Origin: Reyranella sp.
Lineage (GTDB): Bacteria; Pseudomonadota; Alphaproteobacteria; Reyranellales; Reyranellaceae
Length of the DNA: 64,000 nt
Direction of reading: 5' to 3'
Assembly (NCBI GenBank): GCA_029946105.1
Contig: JAQSDW010000036.1
Span: 1 to 64,000, forward strand
In this document: in pieces, positions 34,578-43,990 of the stretch
How the letters are laid out: each line of letters opens with the position of its first letter
Position numbering within the stretch: position 1 is the stretch's first letter
The notes under the pieces: generated by a model
Databases searched by the model: none
Told to the model about the DNA's origin: nothing
The model's input: only the letters and a program-made list of their open reading frames with translations
Program-made: the position numbers and the translations under genes

Positions 34578-35573
34578 CTATGTGTCGAGCGGATGGCCGG
34601 CGTCGGCGGCCCAGCCCAGCCAGATGGTCTCGCCGCGGCGGAACGAGCCGTCGGGTGTGCGGGCGATGTTTGCCGTGGCGACCATCATCACGCTGCCGTC
34701 ATCGAGCGCCACGCGGTGGAGCGAACGTCCGCCTTCGTAGGCGATATCGATGATTTGGCCAGCCACGGCATGGGCGGTGTCCGGCCGCGCTGTCGACAGC
34801 ACGATCTTTTCCGGCCGCAGCGCCAGCCAACGTCCCTCCGCCGCGGGCAGGATGTTGGCGATGCCGATGAAGTCGGCGACGAAGCGCGAGGCGGGGCGCT
34901 CGTAGACTTCGTGCGGGGAGCCCACCTGGACGATGCGGCCCGCGTCCATGACGGCCATCCGGCTTGCCATCGACATCGCTTCGTCCTGATCGTGCGTCAC
35001 CATGACGAAGGTGAGGCCGAGTTCTTCCTGCAGGCGCACCAGCTCGAAGCGCGTGCCCTCGCGCAGCTTGCGGTCGAGCGCGGCCAGCGGCTCGTCGAGC
35101 AGCAGCAGCTTGGGCCGCTTGACCAGCGCACGGGCGAGCGCCACGCGCTGGCGCTGGCCGCCCGAAAGCTGCGACGGCCGGCGTCGCGCGAGATCGGCGA
35201 GGCGCACCTGCTCCAGCGCCTCGACGACACGGCGGTCTGTTTCGGCGCGCGCGACGCCCTCACGGCGCAGCCCATAGCCCACGTTGTCGGCCACGGTCAT
35301 GTGCGGGAAGAGGGCGTAGGACTGGAACATCATGTTGACCGGCCGCAGATGCGGCGGCACGCCGGTCATGTCCTGGCCGTCGATCAGCACGCGGCCCGCA
35401 TCGGGTGTCTCGAAGCCAGCCAGCATCCGCAGCAGGGTGGTCTTGCCGCAGCCGGAGCCGCCCAGCAGCGCGAACAGCTCGCCGCGCTCGATCTCGAGAT
35501 CGACCTCGTCAACGGCCACGACCGGACCGTAGCGCTTGGCGAGCCCTTCGATCCGGACGATGGGCTCGCTCAC
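34578..35573 (-). CDS. potA: ABC transporter ATP-binding protein, PotA-like
   Basis: This 331-aa ATPase has Walker A GGSGCGKTT, the signature LSGGQRQRVALARAL, Walker B LLLLDEPLAALD and the switch His (VTHDQDEA). A C-terminal TOBE domain (LRPEKIVL) follows, as in spermidine/putrescine transporters. It energises the PotB/PotC-like channel. It starts at GTG, and its coding region follows the binding-protein gene by 25 bases. Confidence 0.92.
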   Translation of the reverse strand: MSEPIVRIEGLAKRYGPVVAVDEVDLEIERGELFALLGGSGCGKTTLLRMLAGFETPDAGRVLIDGQDMTGVPPHLRPVNMMFQSYALFPHMTVADNVGYGLRREGVARAETDRRVVEALEQVRLADLARRRPSQLSGGQRQRVALARALVKRPKLLLLDEPLAALDRKLREGTRFELVRLQEELGLTFVMVTHDQDEAMSMASRMAVMDAGRIVQVGSPHEVYERPASRFVADFIGIANILPAAEGRWLALRPEKIVLSTARPDTAHAVAGQIIDIAYEGGRSLHRVALDDGSVMMVATANIARTPDGSFRRGETIWLGWAADAGHPLDT

Positions 35574-35598
35574 GAGGATCTGCTCACGGGGCTTCCGC

Positions 35599-36684
35599 TC
35601 ACCGGCCCGTCTTCACGGTGGTCCACAGCCGCGTGCGCTCGCGTGTCTGGTCGGCCGTGCCGGCGGTGATGGTGTAGAACTTGGCGCGCACGTCGGCCGG
35701 CGGGTAGATCAGCGGGTTTTCCGAGATGTCCTTCGGCAACAGCGCGAAAGCGGCCTTGTTGCCGTTGGCATAACCGGTGAGCTCGCTCGACGCGGCGGCG
35801 ACCTTGGGCTCCAGCAGGAAGTCGAGGAAGCGGAGCGCATTGGCCGGGTTCGGCGCGTCCTTGGGGATCGCCGCGACGTCGATCCAGAGCAGCGAGCCCT
35901 CCTTGGGAATGGCATAGGCGATGTCCTGCTTGTCCTTGGCCTTGGCTGCGCGGTCGCGCGCCTGGAAGACGTCGCCGGAAAAGCCAAAGGCCAGGCAGAT
36001 GTTCCCGCCGGCCAGTGCGTTGATGTACTCCGACGAATGGAACTTGCGGATGAACGGCCGCACCGCCTTCACGACGTCGGCCGCCTTGGCGAGGTCCTCG
36101 GGCTTCTTCGAGTCTGGATCGAGGCCGAGATACTTCAGCGCCGCCGGCAGCACGTCGGTGGCGCTGTCGAGCATCATGACGCCGCAATCCTTGAACTTCG
36201 CGACGACCGCGGGATCGAAGACCATGCGCAGCGAATCGATCGGCGCGTCGGGCATGCGTTTCTTGATCTCGGCGACGTTGTAGCCGATGCCCGTGGTGCC
36301 CCACATCCACGGAATGGCGTGGACATTGCCGGGATCGTATTTGGCCAGAGCCGCCATGATCTCGGGGTCGAGGTTGCTCCAGTTTTTGAGCTTTGAGCGG
36401 CCGAGCGGCAGATAGATGCCGGCGGCGAGCTGGCGCACGAAGAAGGGCGAGGCCGTCGGCACCACGATGTCGTAGCCCGACTTGCCGCTCCTGAGCTTGG
36501 CATCGAGGATCTCGTTGGAATCGTAGGTCGTGTAGTTGACCTTGATTCCGCTGTCCTTCTCGAACGCCTTGAGCTGGTCCTCGGCGATATAGTCGGACCA
36601 GTTGTAGACATTGACGGAGCCCCCTTGCGCGAAAGCGGGTGAGAACGCGAGGGCGAACAGGGCGGCAAGAATGGGCAGACGCAT
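35599..36684 (-). CDS. potF: Polyamine-type periplasmic binding protein (PotF/PotD-like)
   Basis: This 361-aa protein has a signal peptide (residues 1-19, ending SPAFA) and then the family opening GGSVNVYNWSDYIAEDQL. YDSNEILDAKLRSGKSGYDIVVPT and IPWMWGTTGIGYN are typical of PotD/PotF. It would bind putrescine, spermidine or a related amine. The ATG at 36684 has GGAG six bases upstream; the upstream alternative is less likely. It is only 16 bases after livF, so the pot genes may be transcribed with the liv genes. Confidence 0.92.
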   Translation of the reverse strand: MRLPILAALFALAFSPAFAQGGSVNVYNWSDYIAEDQLKAFEKDSGIKVNYTTYDSNEILDAKLRSGKSGYDIVVPTASPFFVRQLAAGIYLPLGRSKLKNWSNLDPEIMAALAKYDPGNVHAIPWMWGTTGIGYNVAEIKKRMPDAPIDSLRMVFDPAVVAKFKDCGVMMLDSATDVLPAALKYLGLDPDSKKPEDLAKAADVVKAVRPFIRKFHSSEYINALAGGNICLAFGFSGDVFQARDRAAKAKDKQDIAYAIPKEGSLLWIDVAAIPKDAPNPANALRFLDFLLEPKVAAASSELTGYANGNKAAFALLPKDISENPLIYPPADVRAKFYTITAGTADQTRERTRLWTTVKTGR

Positions 36685-36700
36685 CGGTAACTCCGCAGGA

Positions 36701-37405
36701 TCAGACGCCAAGATACCTGTGCTGCAGTTCCTTGTCCCCGGCCAGCGCCGTGGATGAACCGGTCCAGACGACGCGGCCTTTCTCGACGATATGGTGGCGG
36801 TCGGCGAGGCCGATCAGGGCGCCGACGTTCTTGTCGATCACCAGGATCGCCTGGCCCTCGCGCTTCAGTCGGCCGACGCAGGCCCAGATCTCGTGGCGGA
36901 TCAGCGGCGCCAGTCCCTCGGTCGCCTCGTCGAGGATCAGGAGCTTGGGGTTGGTCATCAGCGCCCGCCCGACCGCCAGCATCTGCTGCTCGCCGCCGGA
37001 GAGCTGGTTGCCCATGTTGCGCTGGCGTTCGGCCAGGCGCGGGAAGAACTCGAAGGCGCGCTCGATCGTCCACGGATTGGCCCGGGCGCTGCGATTGGCG
37101 GCGGCGGCCACCAGGTTCTCGCGCACCGAGAGGTTGGGGAAGATCTGCCGCCCCTCGGGAACGAGACCGAGACCGAGCCGGGCGATGCGGAACGAGGCCA
37201 TCTGGTCGACCCTGACGCCGTCGAATTCAACCATGCCGCGCCGGCTCTCGAGCAGGCCCATGACCGCGTGCACGGTCGTGGTCTTGCCCATGCCGTTGCG
37301 GCCCATCAGGGTCACGACTTCGCCCGCATCGACGCTGAGCTCCATGCCGAACAGGGCCTGGCTGGCGCCGTAGAATGCGGTCAGGTCGCGCACCCGCAGC
37401 ATCAC
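36701..37405 (-). CDS. livF: Branched-chain-type ABC transporter ATP-binding protein LivF
   Basis: This 234-aa ATPase has Walker A MGRNGMGKTTT, signature LSGGEQQMLAVGRAL and Walker B LLILDEATEGLAPL, all typical of LivF. It pairs with LivG to drive import. Its start overlaps the livG stop by 4 bases. Transporters of this family import branched-chain amino acids, amides or aromatic acids. The benzoate-CoA ligase gene at the head of the run favours an aromatic acid here. Confidence 0.93.
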   Translation of the reverse strand: MMLRVRDLTAFYGASQALFGMELSVDAGEVVTLMGRNGMGKTTTVHAVMGLLESRRGMVEFDGVRVDQMASFRIARLGLGLVPEGRQIFPNLSVRENLVAAAANRSARANPWTIERAFEFFPRLAERQRNMGNQLSGGEQQMLAVGRALMTNPKLLILDEATEGLAPLIRHEIWACVGRLKREGQAILVIDKNVGALIGLADRHHIVEKGRVVWTGSSTALAGDKELQHRYLGV

Positions 37406-38163
37406 GCGACCTCCGCCGTCTCGTCGCCGAGATAGGCCTGGCGGACTTCGGCGTTGGCGCGGATCTCGTCGGGCGTGCCGCTGGCGATGGCGCGGCCGTA
37501 GACCAGTACGGTGATGCGGTCGGCGAGCTGGAACACGGCATCCATGTCGTGCTCGATCAGCAGCATGGCGCGCTTGCCCTTGAGCGCCTGCAGGAAGCCG
37601 ATCATGCGCTGGGATTCTTCCGCGCCCATGCCGGCCATCGGCTCGTCGAGCAGCAGCAGTTTCGGATCGCCCGCCAGTGCCATGGCGATCTCGAGCTGGC
37701 GCTGTTCGCCGTGACTGAGGACAGAGGCCAGCGTGTCGGCGCGCGCGCCCAACCCGACCGCCTCTAGACCCTGCCGCGCGGGCGCCCGCAGCGTCTCGTC
37801 GCGGCGGACGTCGGCCAGGAAGCGAAAGGAGTGGCCGGCGTGCGCCTGGACCGCCAGCGCCACGTTCTCCAGCGCGGTGAACTCGCGCAGCACCGAGGTG
37901 ATCTGGAACGAGCGCGCCAGCCCCAGCCGCACACGGGCGTGAGTGGGCAAGCGTGTGACGTCACGGCCAGCGAAATGGATGGTGCCGGCATCGGGCGCCA
38001 GGTTGCCGGTGAGCTGGCCCACCAGTGTGGTCTTGCCGGCGCCGTTGGGGCCGATCAGGGCATGGATCTCGCCGGGCCGGACGTCGATCGAGACCGTATC
38101 GGTGGCGACCAGCCCGCCGAAGCGCTTCACGAGGCGGTCGGTGCGCAGGAGCGGCTCAATCAT
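37402..38163 (-). CDS. livG: Branched-chain-type ABC transporter ATP-binding protein LivG
   Basis: This 253-aa ATPase begins MIEPLLRTDRLVKRFGGLVATD. Walker A is GPNGAGKTT, the signature is LSHGEQRQLEIAMAL, and Walker B is LLLLDEPMAGM. The LSHGEQ form of the signature is typical of LivG. It overlaps the 3' end of livM by 8 bases and livF by 4, so the ATPase and permease genes are translated together. Confidence 0.93.
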   Translation of the reverse strand: MIEPLLRTDRLVKRFGGLVATDTVSIDVRPGEIHALIGPNGAGKTTLVGQLTGNLAPDAGTIHFAGRDVTRLPTHARVRLGLARSFQITSVLREFTALENVALAVQAHAGHSFRFLADVRRDETLRAPARQGLEAVGLGARADTLASVLSHGEQRQLEIAMALAGDPKLLLLDEPMAGMGAEESQRMIGFLQALKGKRAMLLIEHDMDAVFQLADRITVLVYGRAIASGTPDEIRANAEVRQAYLGDETAEVA

Positions 38164-39208
38164 GGCGGCGCCCCTCGTGCCGTGGGCCGAGCAAGGAATC
38201 GATACCGCCTTTGGCGTAGAGCGCGATCAGCACCAGCATCGGGCCGAACACGATCTGCCAGTATTCGCCCCAGCCTTTGTGAACAAGGTCGAGCAGCGGT
38301 TTTAGCGATTCCTCCAGCACGAAGAAGGCGATGGTGCCGTAGAGCGGGCCGAACAGGGTGCCCATGCCGCCCAGCACGACGATGACGATGAGATCGCCCG
38401 ACTTCACCCACGACATCATGGCGGGCGAGACATAGGCGCCTTCGTTGGCGAGCAGGATGCCGGCCAGGCCGCCGAAGGCGCCGGAGAGGGTGAAGGCCGC
38501 GAGCCGGTAGCGGAACACCGGGAAGCCCAGCGCCATCATGCGCTGGTCGTTCGATTTGGCGCCGCGGATCACGAAGCCGAAGCGGGAATTGGCGAAGCGG
38601 CTACAAAACCACAGCGTGCCGAGCAGGAGCACGAAGCAGAGCCAGTAGAACGACGCCTTGTCGCGCAGGTCGATCAGGCCGGGGAAGCGGCTGCGGCTGA
38701 TGTTGAGCCCGTCGTCGGCGCCGTAAGCCTCGAGCCCCGCGCTCACGTAGTAGACGAGCTGGGCGAAGGCGAGCGTGATCATGATGAAGTAGACGCCGCG
38801 CGTCCTGAGCGACAGCGCACCGACCAGAGCCGCCCACAGCACCGATGCGGCGATGGCGACCGGCCATTGCAGCCAGCCGCTCTGAAGGCCGCTGGCCGAG
38901 AGGATGCCGACGGCATAGCCGCCGATGCCGAAGAACACGGCATGGCCGAAACTCACCAGCCCGCCATAGCCCAGGATCATGTTGAGGCTGATGGCCGCGA
39001 TCGACCAGATGACGATGCGCGTGCCGATCGACAGCAGGTAGCGCTGGTCGAAGGCCTGGGTGAGCAGCGGCAGGACAGCGAGAAGCAGAACCAGAATGGC
39101 CGCGACGATCGTGCGAGGAGAGCTCAACCATTCGATCATGCGCGACGCGCGGGCGAGCAGGATGATGGCGGCTGCCATCTCGTGAACGGTCGGCAGGCGG
39201 TGGCTCAT
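38156..39208 (-). CDS. livM: Branched-chain-type ABC transporter permease LivM
   Basis: This 350-aa membrane protein has the LivM core (LNMILGYGGLVSFGHAVFFGIGGYAVG, with about nine to ten hydrophobic segments) and the cytoplasmic loop LGFPVFRYRLAAFTLSGAFGGLAGI. The ATG at 39208 shares ATGA with the livH stop, so it was chosen. An alternative Met about 23 codons later is possible. It forms the channel with LivH. Confidence 0.9.
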   Translation of the reverse strand: MSHRLPTVHEMAAAIILLARASRMIEWLSSPRTIVAAILVLLLAVLPLLTQAFDQRYLLSIGTRIVIWSIAAISLNMILGYGGLVSFGHAVFFGIGGYAVGILSASGLQSGWLQWPVAIAASVLWAALVGALSLRTRGVYFIMITLAFAQLVYYVSAGLEAYGADDGLNISRSRFPGLIDLRDKASFYWLCFVLLLGTLWFCSRFANSRFGFVIRGAKSNDQRMMALGFPVFRYRLAAFTLSGAFGGLAGILLANEGAYVSPAMMSWVKSGDLIVIVVLGGMGTLFGPLYGTIAFFVLEESLKPLLDLVHKGWGEYWQIVFGPMLVLIALYAKGGIDSLLGPRHEGRRHD

Positions 39209-40119
39209 GTTCTCTGTCCGAACAGGCCGGTTGGCCGCCACACCAGCACGCCCGCCATCAGCACATAGACCAGGACCTGCGAGATCGCGGGCGCAGCGCT
39301 GGAGGCGGCGGCGGGCGCCATGAAAGTTTTCAGGAAGTCGGGCAGGAAGGCGCGACCGACGATGTCGATCTGTCCCACCACCATGGCGGCCACGAACGCG
39401 CCCTTGATCGAGCCGATGCCGCCGATGACGATGATGACGAGGGCCAGGATCAGGATGTCGTCGCCCATGCCGATCTTCACCGAGCTGATGGGCGCGGCCA
39501 TCAGGCCGGCGAGGCCGGCAAAGACGGCGCCAAGACCGAACACGAGGCTGAACAACAGTTCTATGTTGACGCCGAGGGCCGCGATCATGCGCCGGTTCGA
39601 GGCGCCGGCGCGGATCAGCATGCCGAGCCGGGTGTGCGCCACCAGCCAGGCGAGCAGCAGCGCCACCAGGATACCGACCACGATGATGGCGAAGCGGTAG
39701 GCGGGATAGAGCACGCCGGGCAGGATCTCGACGGTGTAACTCAGGAACGCCGGCACCGCGATGCTCTTGCCGGCCGGGCCCCAGACCGCGCGGACCAGCT
39801 CGTTGAAGAACAGGATCAGGCCGAAGGTCGCCAGCACCTGGTCGAGATGGTCGCGGGCATAGAGCCGTCGCATGACCACGGCCTCGACTGCGACGCCCAG
39901 TAGAAAGGTGGCGGGCAGCGCCAGGATCGCACCCAGCACGAAGGAGTCGGTCCAGCCGATCAGCGTCCAGGCGAGGTAGGCGCCCATCATGTAGAGCGAG
40001 CCGTGCGCCAGGTTGACGAGATCCATGATACCGAAGGTAAGCGTGAGGCCCGCGGCAAGCAGGAACATCAGCAGGCCGAGCTGCACGCCGTTCAGCATCT
40101 GGATCAGCAGATAGTCCAT
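39205..40119 (-). CDS. livH: Branched-chain-type ABC transporter permease LivH
   Basis: This 304-aa permease begins MDYLLIQMLNGVQLGLLMFL and has about eight hydrophobic segments. GLTLTFGIMDLVNLAHGSLYMMGAY is the LivH hallmark, and the GRRMI-like loop (NRRMIAALGVN) follows. It pairs with LivM. It is separated from the binding-protein gene by 68 bases holding a strong hairpin, which probably lowers its expression relative to that protein. Confidence 0.93.
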   Translation of the reverse strand: MDYLLIQMLNGVQLGLLMFLLAAGLTLTFGIMDLVNLAHGSLYMMGAYLAWTLIGWTDSFVLGAILALPATFLLGVAVEAVVMRRLYARDHLDQVLATFGLILFFNELVRAVWGPAGKSIAVPAFLSYTVEILPGVLYPAYRFAIIVVGILVALLLAWLVAHTRLGMLIRAGASNRRMIAALGVNIELLFSLVFGLGAVFAGLAGLMAAPISSVKIGMGDDILILALVIIVIGGIGSIKGAFVAAMVVGQIDIVGRAFLPDFLKTFMAPAAASSAAPAISQVLVYVLMAGVLVWRPTGLFGQRT

Positions 40120-40140
40120 CGCAACCTTGTCTCAAACGAA

Positions 40141-40166
40141 ACGGGAGCGCGTTGCCGCGCTCCCGT
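40141..40166 (-). terminator. Intra-operon hairpin (attenuator) between livK and livH
   Basis: ACGGGAGCGC and GCGCTCCCGT form a perfect 10-bp stem with a 6-base loop, followed on the minus strand by TTTCGTTTG. It looks like a partial terminator or mRNA-protecting hairpin that favours expression of the binding protein over the permeases. Confidence 0.7.
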
Positions 40167-40187
40167 CTGCGATTGGCCTCACGGGCC

Positions 40188-41363
40188 TTACTTCATCGGG
40201 CACTTTTCGTAGTACGGGTCCTTGGCGTCCTTCACCGCCGTGGCGATGGTCTTCACCGTCATCATGCCGCCCGCATCCTTGACCGCTTCCTGGATGTAGA
40301 AGTTCTGGATCGGGAACTGATTGGTGTTGTACTTGAAGTCGCCGCGCAGCGACTTGAAGTTGGCCTTCTTCAGCTCGGCGCGGACCTTGTCCTTGTTCGA
40401 CAGGTCGCCCTTGAGCGCGTCGGCCGCCGAGGCCATCAGCATGATGGCGTCGTAGCTCTGTGCGCCGTAGTACGATGGGTAGACGTTGTGCTTCTTCTTG
40501 AAGTCGGCGACGTAGCGCTTGTTCTGCTCGTTCGGCAGGTCGTTCACCCACTCCTGGGCGCCCAGGGTGCCCAGCGCCAGATCACCCTGCTGCGGCAGCG
40601 TGATCGCGTCGATCGAGAACACCTGGTAAAGCGGCACGGTCTTGTTGAGGCCGGCCTGGGCCCACTGCTTCACGAACTGAACGCCGTGCGCGCCGGGATA
40701 GAAGATGAAGATGCCGTCGGGCTTGGCCGCGGCGATCTTGGCGAGCTCGGCCGAGAAGTCGATCTGGTCGGGCCACTTGGTGAAGTCCTCGCCGATGATC
40801 TTGCCCTTGTAGGTGCGCTTGACGCCGGCCAGCATGTCCTTGCCGGCGGCGTAGTTGGGACCCACGAGGTAGAGGTTCTTCACGCCCTTGGTGTTGAGAT
40901 ACTCGCCCATCGCCATCGGCGTCTGGTCGTTCTGCCACGAGGTCGAGAAGAAGTTCTTGTTGCAGAGCTCGCCCGCGATCTGCGACGGCCCGGCGTTGGC
41001 CGACACCAGGATCGTGTTGCCCTCGTCGGTCACGGTCTTGAGCGAGGCCAGCAGCACGTTCGACCAGATGTAGCCGCCGATGAAGTCGACCTTGTCCTGC
41101 AGCACGAGCTTCTCGGAGCGCGCCTTGCCGACATCGGGCTTGAAGGTGTCGTCCTCGTAGATGATCTCGAACGGCTTGCCGCCCATCTTGCCGCCGAGGT
41201 GCTCCTTGGCGAGCTCGACCGAACGGCGCATGTCCTCGCCGATCGCGGCCTGCGGGCCGGAGAAGGTGCTGACGAAGCCGATTTTTATCGGGCTCTGCGC
41301 CATCGCCGGCAGACTGAGTGCCATCGCCGCAATTGTTGCGGGTCCAAACAATTTGATTTTCAT
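40188..41363 (-). CDS. Periplasmic binding protein of the Liv-type transporter (LivK-like)
   Basis: This 391-aa protein has a signal peptide (about residues 1-22, ending LPAMA) and begins QSPIKIGFVSTFSGPQAAIGED, typical of leucine-binding-like type I proteins. FEIIYEDDTFKPDVGKARSEKLV is also characteristic. Related proteins in aromatic-degrading bacteria bind benzoate or hydroxybenzoates. A ribosome site (AGGGAG) lies upstream. It follows benzoate-CoA ligase by 51 bases, and a hairpin separates it from livH. The ligand is inferred from context only. Confidence 0.9.
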   Translation of the reverse strand: MKIKLFGPATIAAMALSLPAMAQSPIKIGFVSTFSGPQAAIGEDMRRSVELAKEHLGGKMGGKPFEIIYEDDTFKPDVGKARSEKLVLQDKVDFIGGYIWSNVLLASLKTVTDEGNTILVSANAGPSQIAGELCNKNFFSTSWQNDQTPMAMGEYLNTKGVKNLYLVGPNYAAGKDMLAGVKRTYKGKIIGEDFTKWPDQIDFSAELAKIAAAKPDGIFIFYPGAHGVQFVKQWAQAGLNKTVPLYQVFSIDAITLPQQGDLALGTLGAQEWVNDLPNEQNKRYVADFKKKHNVYPSYYGAQSYDAIMLMASAADALKGDLSNKDKVRAELKKANFKSLRGDFKYNTNQFPIQNFYIQEAVKDAGGMMTVKTIATAVKDAKDPYYEKCPMK

Positions 41364-41414
41364 TGTTGAAAGCTCCCTGTTCTCTTGGACGTCATAAAAG
41401 CCGAAAATACCGCC

Positions 41415-42992
<1,578 letters not shown>

Positions 42993-43006
42993 TAATTCCC
43001 ATTTGC

Positions 43007-43048
43007 GTAATTCAGTACTGAATTACCTATTTGGTTTCCGCGCCGCAA
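43007..43048 (-). promoter_or_regulatory. Promoter and palindromic operator of the benzoate-CoA ligase operon
   Basis: GTAATTCAGTACTGAATTAC (43007-43026) is a perfect 20-bp palindrome 14 bases before the ligase start. Read on the minus strand, TTGCGG (43043-43048), a 17-base spacer and TAATTC (43020-43025) form a promoter in which the -10 lies inside the palindrome. The block is nearly repeated upstream of boxC at 52617-52658. A repressor bound here would block RNA polymerase. Confidence 0.8.
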
Positions 43049-43135
43049 GTTCATTCTGCCGACATCCAGGGTCGCTGTCCGCCTTGCTTGGGGGCAAACT
43101 CCCGGATCGAACCCATCGGTCGAAGGAGACACACG

Positions 43136-43519
43136 ATGCCGGTCGTTGACTATGCGGCACTGCCGGAATTCCCCATGCGCACCGGGATCACCGGCAAATG
43201 GCTCTCCGCCCGCGAACACGGCGCGACATCGCTCAGCGTGCTTTCCAATACGGCCGCCCCGGGCGTCGCCGTCCCCCGGCACTTTCATGAATATGAAGAG
43301 GTCATTCTCGTCGAGGCGGGCCAGATCTGGGCCGAACTCGGGGACGAGAGGCTGACGGCCGGCCCCGGCCAGTCCGTCATCATCCCGCCGCATACGCCCC
43401 ATGCCTGGGGGACCGCAGGACCTGAAGCGGCGCGCGTTCTGTTCATCTGGCCTGTGCTGGAGCCCTTCGCGCCGGGCAAAAGTACCTACCTGGAAGGTGC
43501 CCCGCCGGCGGTGAGCTGA
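43136..43519 (+). CDS. Cupin-domain protein
   Basis: This 127-aa single-domain cupin shows [23 protein letters not shown] (metal-binding His, His and Glu) and a second motif [15 protein letters not shown] with His residues. Small cupins serve as dioxygenases, isomerases or ligand-binding proteins; this one cannot be assigned. GGAG is placed before the ATG. It is divergent from the benzoate-CoA ligase operon and uses the spacer that holds the palindrome, so it may respond to the same regulator. Confidence 0.85.
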   Translation: MPVVDYAALPEFPMRTGITGKWLSAREHGATSLSVLSNTAAPGVAVPRHFHEYEEVILVEAGQIWAELGDERLTAGPGQSVIIPPHTPHAWGTAGPEAARVLFIWPVLEPFAPGKSTYLEGAPPAVS

Positions 43520-43649
43520 ATCAGGTGTGCGGGCTGCGAACTTGACCCGGCCGCCGGGAACCGTTACCGCCGCAGGACGTAGACAAGGCTGGCGTGCGTC
43601 GCGCGCCCTCGCTCGTACTCACGATCTCTTACTAACCAGGATACAGATT

Positions 43650-43850
43650 ATGGCTTCAGGCACAGTCAAGTGGTTCAACGCCACCAAGGGTTTCGGTTTC
43701 ATTCAGCCCGATGGCGGCGGCAAGGACGTGTTCGTCCACATCAGCGCCGTCGAGCGCGCGGGCCTCAACGGGCTCAATGAAGGCCAGAAGATCACCTACG
43801 AAGTCCAGCAGGACCGCGGCAAGGATGCCGCCGTGAACCTAAAGGCCTAG
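43650..43850 (+). CDS. cspA: Cold-shock protein, CspA family
   Basis: This 66-aa protein begins [20 protein letters not shown] and continues [13 protein letters not shown], with the RNP1 (KGFGFI) and RNP2 (VFVHIS) motifs of cold-shock domains. It binds single-stranded RNA and DNA as a chaperone. The 130-base 5' region may hold a long leader, as is usual for csp genes; I see no clear promoter in it. A strong hairpin follows. Confidence 0.96.
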   Translation: MASGTVKWFNATKGFGFIQPDGGGKDVFVHISAVERAGLNGLNEGQKITYEVQQDRGKDAAVNLKA

Positions 43851-43878
43851 TCAGCTCGAAAGAGCCGGATCGATATAC

Positions 43879-43907
43879 CTCCTCCCTCGCTTGTTGCGGG
43901 GGAGGAG
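43879..43907 (+). terminator. Terminator downstream of cspA
   Basis: CTCCTCCCTCGC and GCGGGGGAGGAG form a 12-bp stem (one G-T wobble) with a TTGTT loop, followed by TTCTAC. It lies 28 bases after the cspA stop. The U-run is short, but the stem is strong. Confidence 0.65.
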
Positions 43908-43990
43908 TTCTACTGCCGCGCTGCGGCCCAATCCCAAAGCATGCTCGTGGCTTCGTCTCCTGTCATATTCCGGCAGAGGGAGAAGGCCGC

